DNA of 44,007 nucleotides from Ettlia oleoabundans (lineage: Eukaryota > Chlorophyta > Chlorophyceae > Chlamydomonadales): the NCBI GenBank assembly GCA_019693395.1, contig JAAMXP010001155.1:1-44007 (forward strand). The letters are read 5' to 3'. How positions within the stretch are numbered: position 1 is the stretch's first letter; the number at the start of each line of letters is the position of its first letter. Both the position numbers and the translations under genes were made by a program. The notes below the pieces were generated by a model, which had not been told where the DNA came from, ran no database searches, and saw only the letters and a list, made by a program, of their open reading frames with translations. Of this stretch, positions 34,301 to 44,007 are shown in pieces.

Positions 34301-37045
34301 AGGCGGCGTGCACACAAGGGGCTAGCGGCACAATGCAAAATCTTTTCAACCTCGCGTTCTCTGATACAATGCCGCCCACACCTGCGCTTGCTGCATCAAT
34401 GGCTGCCCAATGGAGGGAAGACTCCAACTTTGCGCAGGCCAGCAAGTGAGTGACCTGGCCTGATGTTTCCTATATGAAGATACCCGCTGTTTAGGCAATG
34501 GCAGCGCACTGGAGCTCATCTTGGCCTGCTAACTGAAAACTGCCAGTGGAAATGTCGCGCCGGTGGCAATCTCACAGCTCCCGCCTCCTGCCTGTTCCTG
34601 CAGTTTGCCAACTGCCAGGAATGAGTTTGAGCAGGACTACCTCCTGTGGTACATCAAGTCGCAGGCAAGCATGCCTGGCAGCAGGCCCGTTTTGCATTGA
34701 GCGCACGAATGCCGCAACAGCTGGGGCATCATTGCCAGCATTTGGGTGGACGTCATGCGTCGCCATCATGTTGGTGTGGGGCTGCATGCCTGCACCTGCT
34801 TTCGACAGCACGCTGGATGTTGGTTTGACTGCGGAAGCCAGCCGACACCGCCAAGCTGGTCGCCGCCATTCTCTGTAAGTCACCCTTGACTTGTGTCCTG
34901 CAGGTATCAACTCCAACAACAGCTGGTGACAGATCCACTGGCAGGTCTGGAGGCGGTGTTGATGTGCAGCCTTGGGCCATGAGCTTTAGCGAGCTCAGTA
35001 TCATTGAACTGATTGGGGAGGGCAGCTTCTCCAAGGTAGGTCAAGCTGCCAACCAGTAGCAGTGACATGCCGCGCGCGCGCGCGCCCCCGCCCCCCCCCC
35101 CCACCCCGCCTGGGTAACCCCTCCTCTGCAGCAGCAACTTGGTTAGGTAGTTGCAGCATTTATCCCCAGGCACAACCAATTGCCAAAGCAGTTTTGGGTG
35201 CGATGCAGCGAGTACTTCCAGAATCCACCTTGAATGCGTGTGCAGGTGTACAGCGCTCGCTGGAACGAGATCTTGGTAGCCTGCAAGGTCCTGCTCATGT
35301 CTGGTGCCAACTGCATCACCAATGCCAAGGCTGCTCAGCGAGCCCTTACTCTGTCATCACCGATCGTCAGTAAGCTTGAAGAGGTGAGTAAAGGACCTAG
35401 TGTAGTGCAAACAGCTGGGTAGGCAGGACGTTGATGTGTGGTTGCTGGCTAATCGAGTGGGAGTGGGTGTGAAATAGGAAGGACTGTTACTAAGTTGCAG
35501 ACCAACAATGGCTTGGCACTGCATTTTTGCAAGGCGGAAACACTTAGGCGGCGCCAAGGGCTGACCACAACGGGCCCCTCGTCCTCTTCCTTCCCGCCTT
35601 CCCGCACGTGTGTGGCGCCATGCAGGAAGCATCTCTGATGGCATCTTTGCGACACCCAAATGTTGTTAGCTTCCTGGGCATCTGTTTCAAGCCGCCCTGC
35701 ATCATCACAGAACACTGCGCACATGGCAGCTTGGCAGATGTGTTGTTCGAAGCGAGACACAACGGCAATGCGGCAGCGGAGCTAACCTGGCCCCGCCGCC
35801 TCGCCATGGTGAGCCTGCTGCCGATGCTGGGCTGTAAGCGCTGATTCACTACCCCAAGCACGCCCGGGCCTGCTTGTTCCACCGACGTATAGGCACCGCC
35901 GCCCCCTGTGCCGTGCAGGCAATGGACGCTGCAGTTGGCGTGCTGTATTTGCACACCCGCCCTTCTCCCATCGTTCACCGTGATTTGAAGTCCGCAAACC
36001 TGCTAGTCTCCACCAGTTGGACAGTGAAGGTCGGTGCCTGGCAGAACGCAAGAAGCTCTGTTGGTCGCGTTTGGCGTTCCTTCGTGAGTCACAGCAGAGG
36101 TGCAGTTATTGAGATGATGGTCTTATGCCTCCCTCATGCCGACAGGTGACCGATTTCAACCTCTCAAAATTTATTGAGGAGAGAGGGGCGCATAACAGTT
36201 CGGCGGCAGCAATGAATCCGCGTTGGCTTGCCCCAGAAGTGATGCGGGGGGAGCATGCCACCCAGGCATCAGGTGCGTGGGTTTCTGCTGCGGCTGAAAC
36301 TTGCCTTGCAACACTTGAAGCAACATCAGAAGCTGGCCTTGACTGCTGGCTGCCTTTGGCTGTTCCATCAGATGTGTCCTCCAGCTCCAGTCAAGATTTC
36401 ACAGGCGTTGATGCTTGTCAGGCATGATTTTAAGCTGCCTTGGATTTGCTTTCATGAAATACAGATGTGTTTTCCTTTGCTGTGGTGCTCTGGGAGTTGC
36501 TTACATGGGAGGTGCCCTGGCGTGCCAGCAACCCCTGGCAGGTGAGCGTGGTTCATCGCTGGAACTTGACGTTCCGGCTGTGCCATTTTTGTTCGTACGG
36601 AGGTGCGCTGCTTTGAGCTGAGCTTTGCATCGCGATCTGTAGATTGTCAACTTTGTGCTGAGTGGCGGGCGGCTGGAGATTCCTCCTCGGGAGCGGATGC
36701 CGGGCACCTGTGCAGCCAGGTTCCAGGGGCTGGATGCCTATACGGCGCTGATGCAAAGCTGCTGGGTACAAGACCCGATGGACCGCCCCGCCTTTCCCGG
36801 AATTATTGCTCAGCTCAGGTGATGTGGGTTGAGGATTGCAAGCCCTGACTGACGTGCTGGCCTGTTGTGCTGACAATGGGGGCCACCGGCCATGAAGAAC
36901 ACAGGTTGCTGAGTGGTCTGTTTCAGCTAATGGCAGTACTCATGCACTTGTGTGCAGAGCTATTTTGGATGAGACCCAGGCGCCAGACTGTATGCAGGGC
37001 AGCAGCAGCGGCAGCCTCAACTCGTTGGAGCACTCGTCGCAGTAG
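31306..37045 (+). CDS. Copy B: receptor-like kinase with a pseudo-RNase T2 ectodomain
   Basis: Nineteen exons close in one frame for 874 residues: 31306-31394, 31559-31642, 31791-31936, 32142-32233, 32323-32373, 32559-32674, 32877-32997, 33264-33630, 33751-34064, 34294-34445, 34604-34664, 34904-35035, 35246-35383, 35626-35808, 35919-36029, 36146-36272, 36465-36541, 36643-36818, 36958-37045. Signal peptide 1-23, RNase T2-like ectodomain to about 233, proline-rich stalk, transmembrane helix about 342-364, Ser/Ala-rich juxtamembrane region, kinase about 560-846, short Ser-rich tail. Active-site histidines are replaced (INRLY, Asn64; WSSVW, Ser117-Val118). The kinase has GEGSFSKV (from 569), VACK (Lys589), HRDLKSANLL (702-711), DFN instead of DFG (722-724), RWLAPE, DVFSFAVVLWELL and QDPMDRPAF, a TKL/Raf-like pattern, probably Ser/Thr-specific. 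Introns 3 and 11 have GC donors. The exon 9-10 junction is least certain. Exon 18 read through would stop right after QLR. Confidence 0.8.
35071..35110. repeat. (CG)n plus poly-C tract in a copy B intron
   Basis: A CGCGCG run followed by long C runs lies between the exon with the kinase glycine loop and the exon with the catalytic lysine. It could assume non-B DNA and cause sequencing errors. Confidence 0.8.
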
Positions 37046-38282
37046 CTACAGCCTTCTTGCGTGCTGGGAACATTCGTCATAACTTGAAGACAATACTTTA
37101 ACTATGCACCGCATTTGCAGCCTTTTTTTTGCTATCTTATAACAGTTTTCACCGGTGACCACACCCCGGCGTTCCCCTTTTTCTCCAGTGTGCCATTGAA
37201 GAACTGATTGCCGCACCTGACGCTGAGAGGGCATGACGGTGACAAATTAACATTTCTTGGATTTTCATTGTCCCCATTTATGTAAGGTGGTCCGAAATTT
37301 GCAGCTTGTGAATTCTTAAAAAAGTTCCTTAGCTGCTGCCTGGCAACAACTGTCACTCCACTGGTCCTCCACGGCTATCCCTCCCTCACTAATAGGCCGG
37401 CTGGTGGACTGTCGACTCGGCTGCCAGCTGCTACCTTGTTCAATTGCAACCGTAGCGCCTGTTGCAGTATGGTTTGAGTGGTGGAAGGTTTCGCTCCTGT
37501 GAGGAGCCATGTGCTCTAAGTGGCTGCCCTCTGAGAAACTGCCGGTCAGCAGTGGCACGGTCAGCAGTGGCCACCAGCTGCAGCGAACAACCACACCTGG
37601 TATCGTCCAGCTTTGATCACTCTTAAAATTGGTAGGATTTTCCGCCACCCAATGAGGAGGTTGGCAACAGACAGTCCACATCATACAGTCGTAATCCATG
37701 TGCAGCATCAGGGGTTGCGACACTGCCAACAGCGTCGGCTGGCAGCCGGGATGCTAAAGGCTCTGTGCGTCAGAATGCGGCAAGCACGTGTTCAAAGAGT
37801 GTTGTGGACAAATAGATGCGTCAAGTGGTATGGACGCAATGTGGAGCAATGCACCAGATTGCAGGCTGGCAGAGATGGCACTGAGGGCGCCTCAGGACTC
37901 CCCCAAGCGGCGGCCAGGAGGGCGGCGGCGGGATGACCGCAGGGCGGCGCCTTTGAGGTCGCTGCGAACAATCGTGACTGGCATTCTTACTGACCGCTGC
38001 CAAGTGTCGGGTCTGAGGCGTGCTGCAGCTCGCGTTGCCTGCTGCTGGAGGGTTTTTCGAGGTCCAGAAGTCGCCAAAGCCGAGCTCTGCATTCAGCGCC
38101 GTGACCCACTGTGCAGTGTTGCAGTAATGGACCTGCAGGCTGCAAAGGGCCCACGGAAAGCCAGCAGAGGAAAAGCGGTACTGCTGTGGGGGTGTGGGTT
38201 TCTGCATGCTCTTTCGCCCACCGCATCCTTTTACTGCTTTGGGTCGCGGGCAGCCAAGGTTAACCGCGGAACGGCAGTCAGC
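37046..38282. other. Intergenic region between copies B and C
   Basis: About 1.2 kb with the copy B 3' region (TGTAA at 37281) and the copy C upstream region. Long frames here have no signal peptide, splice partner or domain. Confidence 0.5.
37281..37285 (+). promoter_or_regulatory. TGTAA poly(A) signal of copy B
   Basis: TGTAA lies 236 nt after the stop that follows the kinase tail, consistent with transcription ending here rather than before the kinase. Confidence 0.45.
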
Positions 38283-41280
38283 ATGTCGCGGATGTTCGCT
38301 GTTTTCATGATGGCCGCCGCACTGGCGGCCCTTCCGCAGCCCATTGCCGGCCAAACCTTCGTACTGAAGATGTGAGTGCGCAATCTGCTCTGCAACAGGA
38401 CGGGGCGGCTCCCGTCCGGAAAGGGTGTTCCGTGCCGCCGCTGGCGTTGCCTTATCAGTGGCCACGCAGCATGCTTGAGCTACACAGCCAAGACTCACCA
38501 ATGCCAACTGTGCTGCAGGGGCTGGGCTCCCGCTTTTTGTCAAGCGCCTTTGACAGATAGGACATCTCCATTCTGTCCAGAGAGCCCATCCGCTCCCAAC
38601 CCTGCGTTGTAAGCCTCCTGCCTGCAGCTGCATGGCTGCCTGCACCTGAGGCACTCGCTGTTTGTTGGTACTGCTCCGCCAGACCTTTCCCCAGTGACAT
38701 TTTCAACCTATATGGTTCTCGTAAAATGTACTGCACACTGTTGTGCGGGACACCGCCAGCGATGCGCTATTTTTGCCTGCCTGCGCCACCTACCCTTGGC
38801 ATACGGCAGAGGCAGGGGTCTCTTGCTTGACGCCTGCTGCCTGGCATGTTGGCCATCTAGCCTGTCGCAAGCATGTGTCAACCTCCCAAAACCTATTGAA
38901 CCTACAACCATGGTTGCAGTAATGCCTTCCGCATCAATCGTTTCTATGCTGTGGATGCCAATGGTGACGAGATTAGTGACTGCCCGGCCCTCCCCGACTT
39001 CAGCCCCTTGGCAGTGCCTGAGGAACTGCTGCCTCAGCTGCAGTGTGTGTGGGGCAGCTACAAAGGCAAGCTGTTGTGATACTTGACTCCGATACGTGGC
39101 GTTGCATGATTTGCATACTAACAAACATGTCTCTTAATTGCCAGGACTGCATGTGCAGGCTACCATTTCACCGCATCTCGTTGCGCGAGTGCAGGAACAG
39201 ACAATCATGATGTAATGTGGAGCATGTCATGGAACCCCGCTGATTCCTACCAGCCTGGGAGATGCACTGGGATACCTCAGGCAAGCAAACTGAGCTGAGG
39301 AAACATTGATGGAATGAATCTTGGCATGATATGAGGAAGCTAGCACAGGAACAGTATTAAGGCCCACCTCATGCAAGATCACCAGCGCATAAGCAAACCT
39401 TTCCAGGAAGCAGCAACACAAGCCTAAATGCAGGGCTTGAGCAGCAGATCTTGTTGGGGATGGCAGACAGCCGCTTTTTGGCCTGGCGTTGGCACAACCA
39501 GCACAGCCTCTAGCCCAGCGCTCGTAACAAAGCAGCACCGAACTGTGTTATGCTGCTTTGCTTCATGCTTACTTTATGTGTTCTGCGAAAGCTGCAGGAT
39601 AGTTGGATGACGGCTGCCTATGTATTGCGTGATGAAATTGACCTAGATGTGAGATCGCTGGCCACGCACAACTGGTGCTGGTAACACCGCCCGCCAGCCC
39701 AACAGCAACAGCTTTTCGCAAGAGTGGCCCTTGGGGTGCCGCTCTACAAAAAGCTTCTTGGCAAGACTTCTCCTCATGTCCTCCTTCTCACAGCCGTTTT
39801 ATCATCTGCCGTGCTGACTGCCTGTCTCCGTTGTCTCCCCTGCTGACTGCCTATCTGCCTGCTGCCCTTCCCACCAAGCTGTTTGCAGTTGGTTATGATA
39901 CAGTCAGGCATACTTAAGCGTGGACAGACAACAAGCAGCGAGCTGATCTCTGCAGTGGTAGATGTGTATGGCGTCGTTCCTATCGTCACTTGCGCCAGCA
40001 AGTGAGTGCTTTTAACAGCGACATGGCCCCTTGTGAGATTTACGTAAATGCCTTTCCCAGAAATCGTTTTGCCTGCCATGGCTGACTTTACTTCTGGTGT
40101 TGCTCACGATTGCTTCAGCTCGTGAATGCAGGAACGGAGAGAGGCAGCTGTCATCCGTCAGCGTTTGCTTTGACCCAAACACATTCAACGCTGTGGACTG
40201 CACATTTGGCAAATCCTGTGATGACACATTGGTGCTGCCAAGATCACAACAGGCGAGTAACGGTTGGTGGATTCCAGCATCCAGGCTGGCCTGCAGCGCA
40301 TGGTAGACAAGTTCCAGGAGTCAGGAGGCAAAAGTGTAGGCGGGCTCACACAGTGCCCCAAGTCTTGTCAATGCTGTGTGGCTTATTTGGTGCTTGCCGT
40401 AAAGGTCACCCCTCCTTCAGCCTGTGACGCCCGAGTGCCGCGACTATTACTTCAATGTGGACTCGGAACTGGGACTTACGGACCTTAACGAAGGCACACC
40501 AACACCATTTGCCTCCTCGCCCTCGCCTGAACCGTCACCAAGCCCTGAGCCGTTGCCCGAACCGTCACCGAGTCCTGTGCCATTGCCCGAACCGTCACCG
40601 AGTCCTGAGCCATTGCGTGAACCATCACCAAGCCCTGAGCCATCATCATCGCCACCGCCTGTGTCCGGCACCACCCCCTCATCTTTAGGCAGCGGCAGCT
40701 CTGTTAACCCACCTACCAACAACGTTGGCAGCTCTTCTGGCAACAGTGATGACAGTGGCGGTGGCGGAGGCAGTAGCGTGAACATTGGTGTGGTGGTTGG
40801 CATTGCGGTTGCAGTTGTTGTGCTCCTAGGTAATGGGGCCGTCAAACCAGCGTAGGCAGCCCACCTCCTTCAGATGTTGCATGCTGCCGCTGACTTCTGT
40901 TCTCTGCGCTTGCTGCTAATATTTGGCTCCTCATTAATGGCTCCTGCAGCTCTCATGTTTGCCATTTCTGCTTGTGGTCTGTCTTCCATTCAAGTTCCAA
41001 CCTTGTTGCTGCAGTTGCAATCATTGTTGGCGTTCTGCTGTGCCGCCGGCGCCGCCGTGCAAAGGCTTTGGATCCAGGCATGGACCCCGGTATCGCCATC
41101 AGCAAGGCGCTGGCGCCCGACCCCGCTGACGTCATCATTGAAAACCTGGAAAAGAAACTTGACAGCGACAGCGCCTCTGGAGGTGCAGCGGAGGGCTCTG
41201 AAGCCGAGGCAAAGGTGGAGGTGGGTGACGCAGGCGAGCAGCCCTCGACTCTGCAAACTGTGGCGGGGCTGTTTGCATGA
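38283..41280 (+). CDS. Copy C: membrane-anchored pseudo-RNase T2 protein with a short tail
   Basis: Nine exons close in frame: 38283-38371, 38519-38608, 38920-39065, 39195-39280, 39598-39648, 39889-40001, 40132-40252, 40421-40829 and 41015-41280, for 456 residues. A signal peptide (MSRMFAVFMMAAALAALPQPIAG) is followed by the same fold as copies A and B: MGWAPAFC, FRINRFYAVD, LLPQLQCVW, MWSMSWNPAD, AAYVLRDEIDLD, PIVTCASK and SSVSVCFDP. Active-site histidines are again absent (Asn66; Met119-Ser120 in place of His-Glu). The stalk has four decapeptide repeats of the EPSPSPEPLP type. One transmembrane helix (about 352-378) ends in a basic CRRRRRAK stop-transfer and a tail sharing APDPADVIIENLEKKL and TVAGLFA with copy A. 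Introns 3, 4 and 7 have GC donors. Exon 4 is two codons shorter than in the other copies. Confidence 0.85.
40529..40648 (+). repeat. Four 30-bp coding repeats in the copy C stalk
   Basis: Units 40529-40558, 40559-40588, 40589-40618 and 40619-40648 encode variants of the decapeptide EPSPSPEPLP, a hydroxyproline-type extracellular stalk sequence. Confidence 0.9.
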
Positions 41281-42259
41281 GTGGACATGCTAGGATATGC
41301 CGCCTGCCACATGGGTTGGCCCCCATTTACCTCACCCTTCCCCACCCATCAGCCCAGTCGCCCACCCACCAACTCAACCGAAGCCACCCTCTAGACCGAA
41401 CCTTCCCATCCACACAACCGCCTGCCGGTACTCATACCCCACCCATCCACACGCACACCTATGCGTTGATTCCTGATTTTGATCAAGCCAACGCTCAGCG
41501 TTGGTCACCATCCTGACTGACACAATTGTCGTGCAGCCACCCTTCACCCATATCTGGGGGGATACACTGTAATGTGTTGATTTGTTGACTTTCTAGTAAC
41601 AGTAATGCACTCAATCCATTGTTTGCCAAGCTTTCCACCTGCTGGCGGCACGCCATCCCTCAGCTGCCAATCATGCTTTATTGATAAGCGAACCTCAACA
41701 ATCCACATGCATTGTACAGCTTACGTCATTCACTCATTTCTCACGCCTGTTTTTCTCCCCCTGCCTTCTACAACTGTAACCAGTTTAGGCTGCCCGGGCA
41801 GGCAGCAGCTGAGCTAAGCTGAGTTCTGACAGGTGGTCAGCGGTTAGGAAGGCCTCACCTAGGTCAGCCCGGCGGCAGCGCGCCAGGCAGGCGCCGGCAT
41901 ATGACATTGTCGAATGTTCGGAAGAAAACCAGTCTGGCGATACTACAAGTCATCGGTGCGGGCTGGCCGCCGGGGACCCATGTGGCGGTGAGCTGGTGGA
42001 GCAGCCCGGGGCGCTGGGCAGCAACAAGCTGGCCCTGCCAGCACCATCCGGCGAACAACCTTGTGCCTTCAATGGACAATTAATGCGATGTTTGGAGTAA
42101 CCGATAACCGTGCATCTTCAAAGTCCTCCACAAGGCTGCGCCCTTCTGATGGCGCCGTACTGCTGAGTGAGGTCGGTGTTGCTTGGTCATAACTCACTCA
42201 TCAGACCCTTAGCTTGCAATGTTCGCTGCGTGAACAGGCTTCTGGCCAGCGCAACAAAC
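41281..42259. other. Intergenic region between copies C and D
   Basis: About 980 bp with the copy C 3' region, including pyrimidine-rich CCCACC runs and TGTAA at 41569. No further exons are supported. Confidence 0.5.
41569..41573 (+). promoter_or_regulatory. TGTAA poly(A) signal of copy C
   Basis: TGTAA lies 288 nt past the copy C stop. A second TGTAA occurs about 200 nt further on. Confidence 0.45.
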
Positions 42260-43892
42260 ATGGAGCGGCTGCTAGCGCCGCTCATGATTGTGGCCGCACT
42301 GGCGTCCCTCTCAGAGCCGGCTGCGGGCGAAACTCTCGTTCTAAAGCTGTGAGTACCATTATATGCTCAACAAGACGTGCCCGGGGCTGAAAGAGGGAGG
42401 TACCCGGTTTCATGGGGCTTTTGGGCTGGCTGCCGCCCTGCCGGCGGGGCTGCCTGGTACCTGCAGGCCGCAGTCACCGGCAGACGGCAGCAAAAAAGCT
42501 ACGCAATGCGGACGAGACACACAACTGCGCTATGAAATCATGTCTGTTCATGCATTATGCTGCAGGGGATGGGGCCCTATCTTCTGTGAGCCGCCCTTGA
42601 CCGTGAGGACCTCCCCATTCTGCCCAGCAGAGCCAAACACAGCCATCACGGCATTGTGAGCAGCACCTGGCTTTAAATGCGGAAGTCTGCATGCGGGCCT
42701 TCGTACCTACCCCATTTGTATCCAGGCAGAAACAACGACATCGCAACAGCGGTTATGTATCAACATACACCACCTTGGAAGCCAACCGCCAGCCAGGGCC
42801 TGACCAGTCTGCGCTCAGTTACTGTGACCTTACACGCATCTTTGACGGGTTAACATGAACCACCCGTTGCTTGCAGCAATGCCTTCCGCATCAACCGGCT
42901 TTACGCTGTGGACGAAGCCAACGACGAGCTCACCTTCTGTCCGAACAGCCCTGCCTTTGACCCCGAACTGGTGCCGCCAGACCTCCTGCCTGAGTTGCAG
43001 TGCGTGTGGAGCAGCTTCAAAGGCAAGCTGAAGCAGCTGCTGCCTGCATGCCAGCTTGATGTGCCGCCCGTGTGGTGTCGTGCTGTGCTATGCTGTGCTG
43101 TGCTGCGCCGTGCTGTGCTGTACTGCTCGCCTGTACTGAGTCCTGATAGCCTGCATGCCTGTGTAATCTCCCATGCTAGTTGTTCGCTCAGTGCATGAGC
43201 AGGTGTTGCGTTGCACCGGACAGGCTTGTGACCGACTAGAACTTGCGGCCGCTGTGTCATCCACCACATGCAGAGCCGCCCAACAACGACGAGCTATGGA
43301 GCACCATGTGGTTCAATCCTGATGACCCAAACTACCAGCCTGGAAAATGTGCGGGGCTGGACCAGGTATGTTGGGTTGGGTGGGTGGGAATCTGGGTCGT
43401 GGGGAGGCGTGGGAGTGTGTCCAGGAAATGGCTGTGGGCAGAAGTAAGACTCAACTTGCCGACCGTCACCGTGCGCTGCTGTTTCAGGTAAACCCCACTC
43501 GTTGCACAACGCTTTGCTTTGTTGTTGCAGGAGTATTGGATGAGGACAGCACTGGAGCTTCGCAGCAGATATGATCTGGATGTGAGAGGTCCTGACAGCA
43601 TAGCCATTGGGCTGGCTGATGTTTGCTGGCCCAGCCGTAGTGCGGGTGGTCCTTTGCCTCCCAAGCTTGCGTGCTGTCACTGCTTGTTGGGTGCTGTCGC
43701 TGCTTGTTGGGTGCTGTCACTGCTTGTTGGGTGCCTCCCTGATGGCGCAAAAGCTGCTACCCTTCTTGCCAATCTGCAGAGGATGCTTGTGGACTCCGGC
43801 ATATTCAACCGTGGGCAAACATCGGGGTTGGAGCTTAAATCTGCCATCACGTCTACATTTGGGAAGATCCCACACATAACCTGCAGCAGAAA
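42260..43892 (+). CDS. Copy D: pseudo-RNase T2 protein, 3' part beyond the window
   Basis: Six exons are visible and in frame: 42260-42348, 42566-42655, 42877-43022, 43274-43365, 43531-43581 and 43780-43892, ending at a phase-2 AA|GTAGGT donor identical in phase to the other copies. A signal peptide (MERLLAPLMIVAALASLSEPAAG) precedes TLVLKLGWGPIFC, FRINRLYAVD, LLPELQCVW, LWSTMWFNPD, TALELRSRYDLD and IPHITCSRK. The catalytic positions are again lost (Asn66; Thr119-Met120). Exon 7 onward (last cysteine segment, stalk, membrane helix) is off the right edge, so it cannot be told whether this copy ends in a short tail or in a kinase. Intron 3 has a GC donor. Confidence 0.85.
43671..43730. repeat. 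20-bp tandem repeat in copy D intron 5
   Basis: Three near-identical units (43671-43690, 43691-43710, 43711-43730) of GTGCTGTCACTGCTTGTTGG lie between exons 5 and 6. Confidence 0.9.
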
Positions 43893-43934
43893 GTAGGTAT
43901 ATGTACCTGCACGGCGTTTGGGGGATGTTGCCCG

Positions 43935-44007
43935 TGTGTGTGTGTGTGTGGGTGTGGGTGTGGGTGTGGGTTTGTGTGTGGGGGTGGGTGTGGGTTTGTG
44001 TGTGGGG
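43935..44007. repeat. TG/GGGTGT-rich microsatellite at the right edge
   Basis: An imperfect (TG)n and GGGTGTGGGTG tract lies in the intron after copy D exon 6 and runs into the end of the window. Confidence 0.85.

Noticed and set aside
36819..36822. Ending copy B directly after the kinase (QLR then TGA)
   Set aside because: Reading through gives a stop at once, but a usable donor at 36819 and an in-frame last exon (AILDETQAPD...) with its own stop make the spliced form more likely.
34904..37045. Kinase region as a separate gene
   Set aside because: A Met lies just before the kinase core (in WAMSFSEL), but the upstream exons join in phase to the membrane helix, and I see no poly(A) signal or clear promoter between them. 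Kept as an alternative pending transcripts.
37046..38282. Long plus- and minus-strand frames between copies B and C
   Set aside because: They use non-ATG starts, lack splice partners and show no domain. GC-rich DNA has long chance frames.

Overview
The window looks like nuclear DNA of a green alga (Chlorophyta, possibly a trebouxiophyte). The genes are GC-rich and split into many short exons. Introns mostly begin GTGAGT or GTGGGT and end CTGCAG. A TGTAA poly(A) signal follows several stops, as in chlorophytes. One gene encodes a plastid-type phosphoenolpyruvate/phosphate translocator. The species assignment is inference. I built each gene model by chaining splice sites so that codon phase closes across all exons. 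The coordinates are therefore hand-derived predictions.

Left part (1-22132): housekeeping genes. NMD3 (minus, C-terminus off the left edge) is head-to-head with RPL17 (plus). A small unrecognised 102-residue gene follows. A MED27-like Mediator subunit (minus) is head-to-head with a tail-anchored cytochrome b5 (plus). Then come an unrecognised acidic/alanine-rich protein (minus), the PEP/phosphate translocator (minus), and RPS30 (minus) head-to-head with an organellar ribosomal protein L4 (plus). Ribosome assembly and translation are over-represented: NMD3, L17, S30, L4.

Middle (22971-26399): a GT14-type (Core-2/I-branching-like) type II membrane glycosyltransferase of 11 exons.

Right part (27326-44007): a tandem array of four same-strand genes, the fourth cut by the right edge. 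They share one exon/phase architecture. Each encodes a signal peptide plus an RNase T2-fold ectodomain in which the catalytic histidines of both active-site motifs are replaced. The three complete copies continue into a Ser/Pro-rich stalk and one transmembrane helix. Copies A and C end in a short conserved cytoplasmic tail. Copy B instead runs through a juxtamembrane region into a complete TKL/Raf-like protein kinase domain. I read this as a previously undescribed receptor system: a pseudo-RNase-T2 receptor kinase beside short-tailed, kinase-less paralogues that could be co-receptors or decoys. The array is also unusually rich in GC-AG introns.
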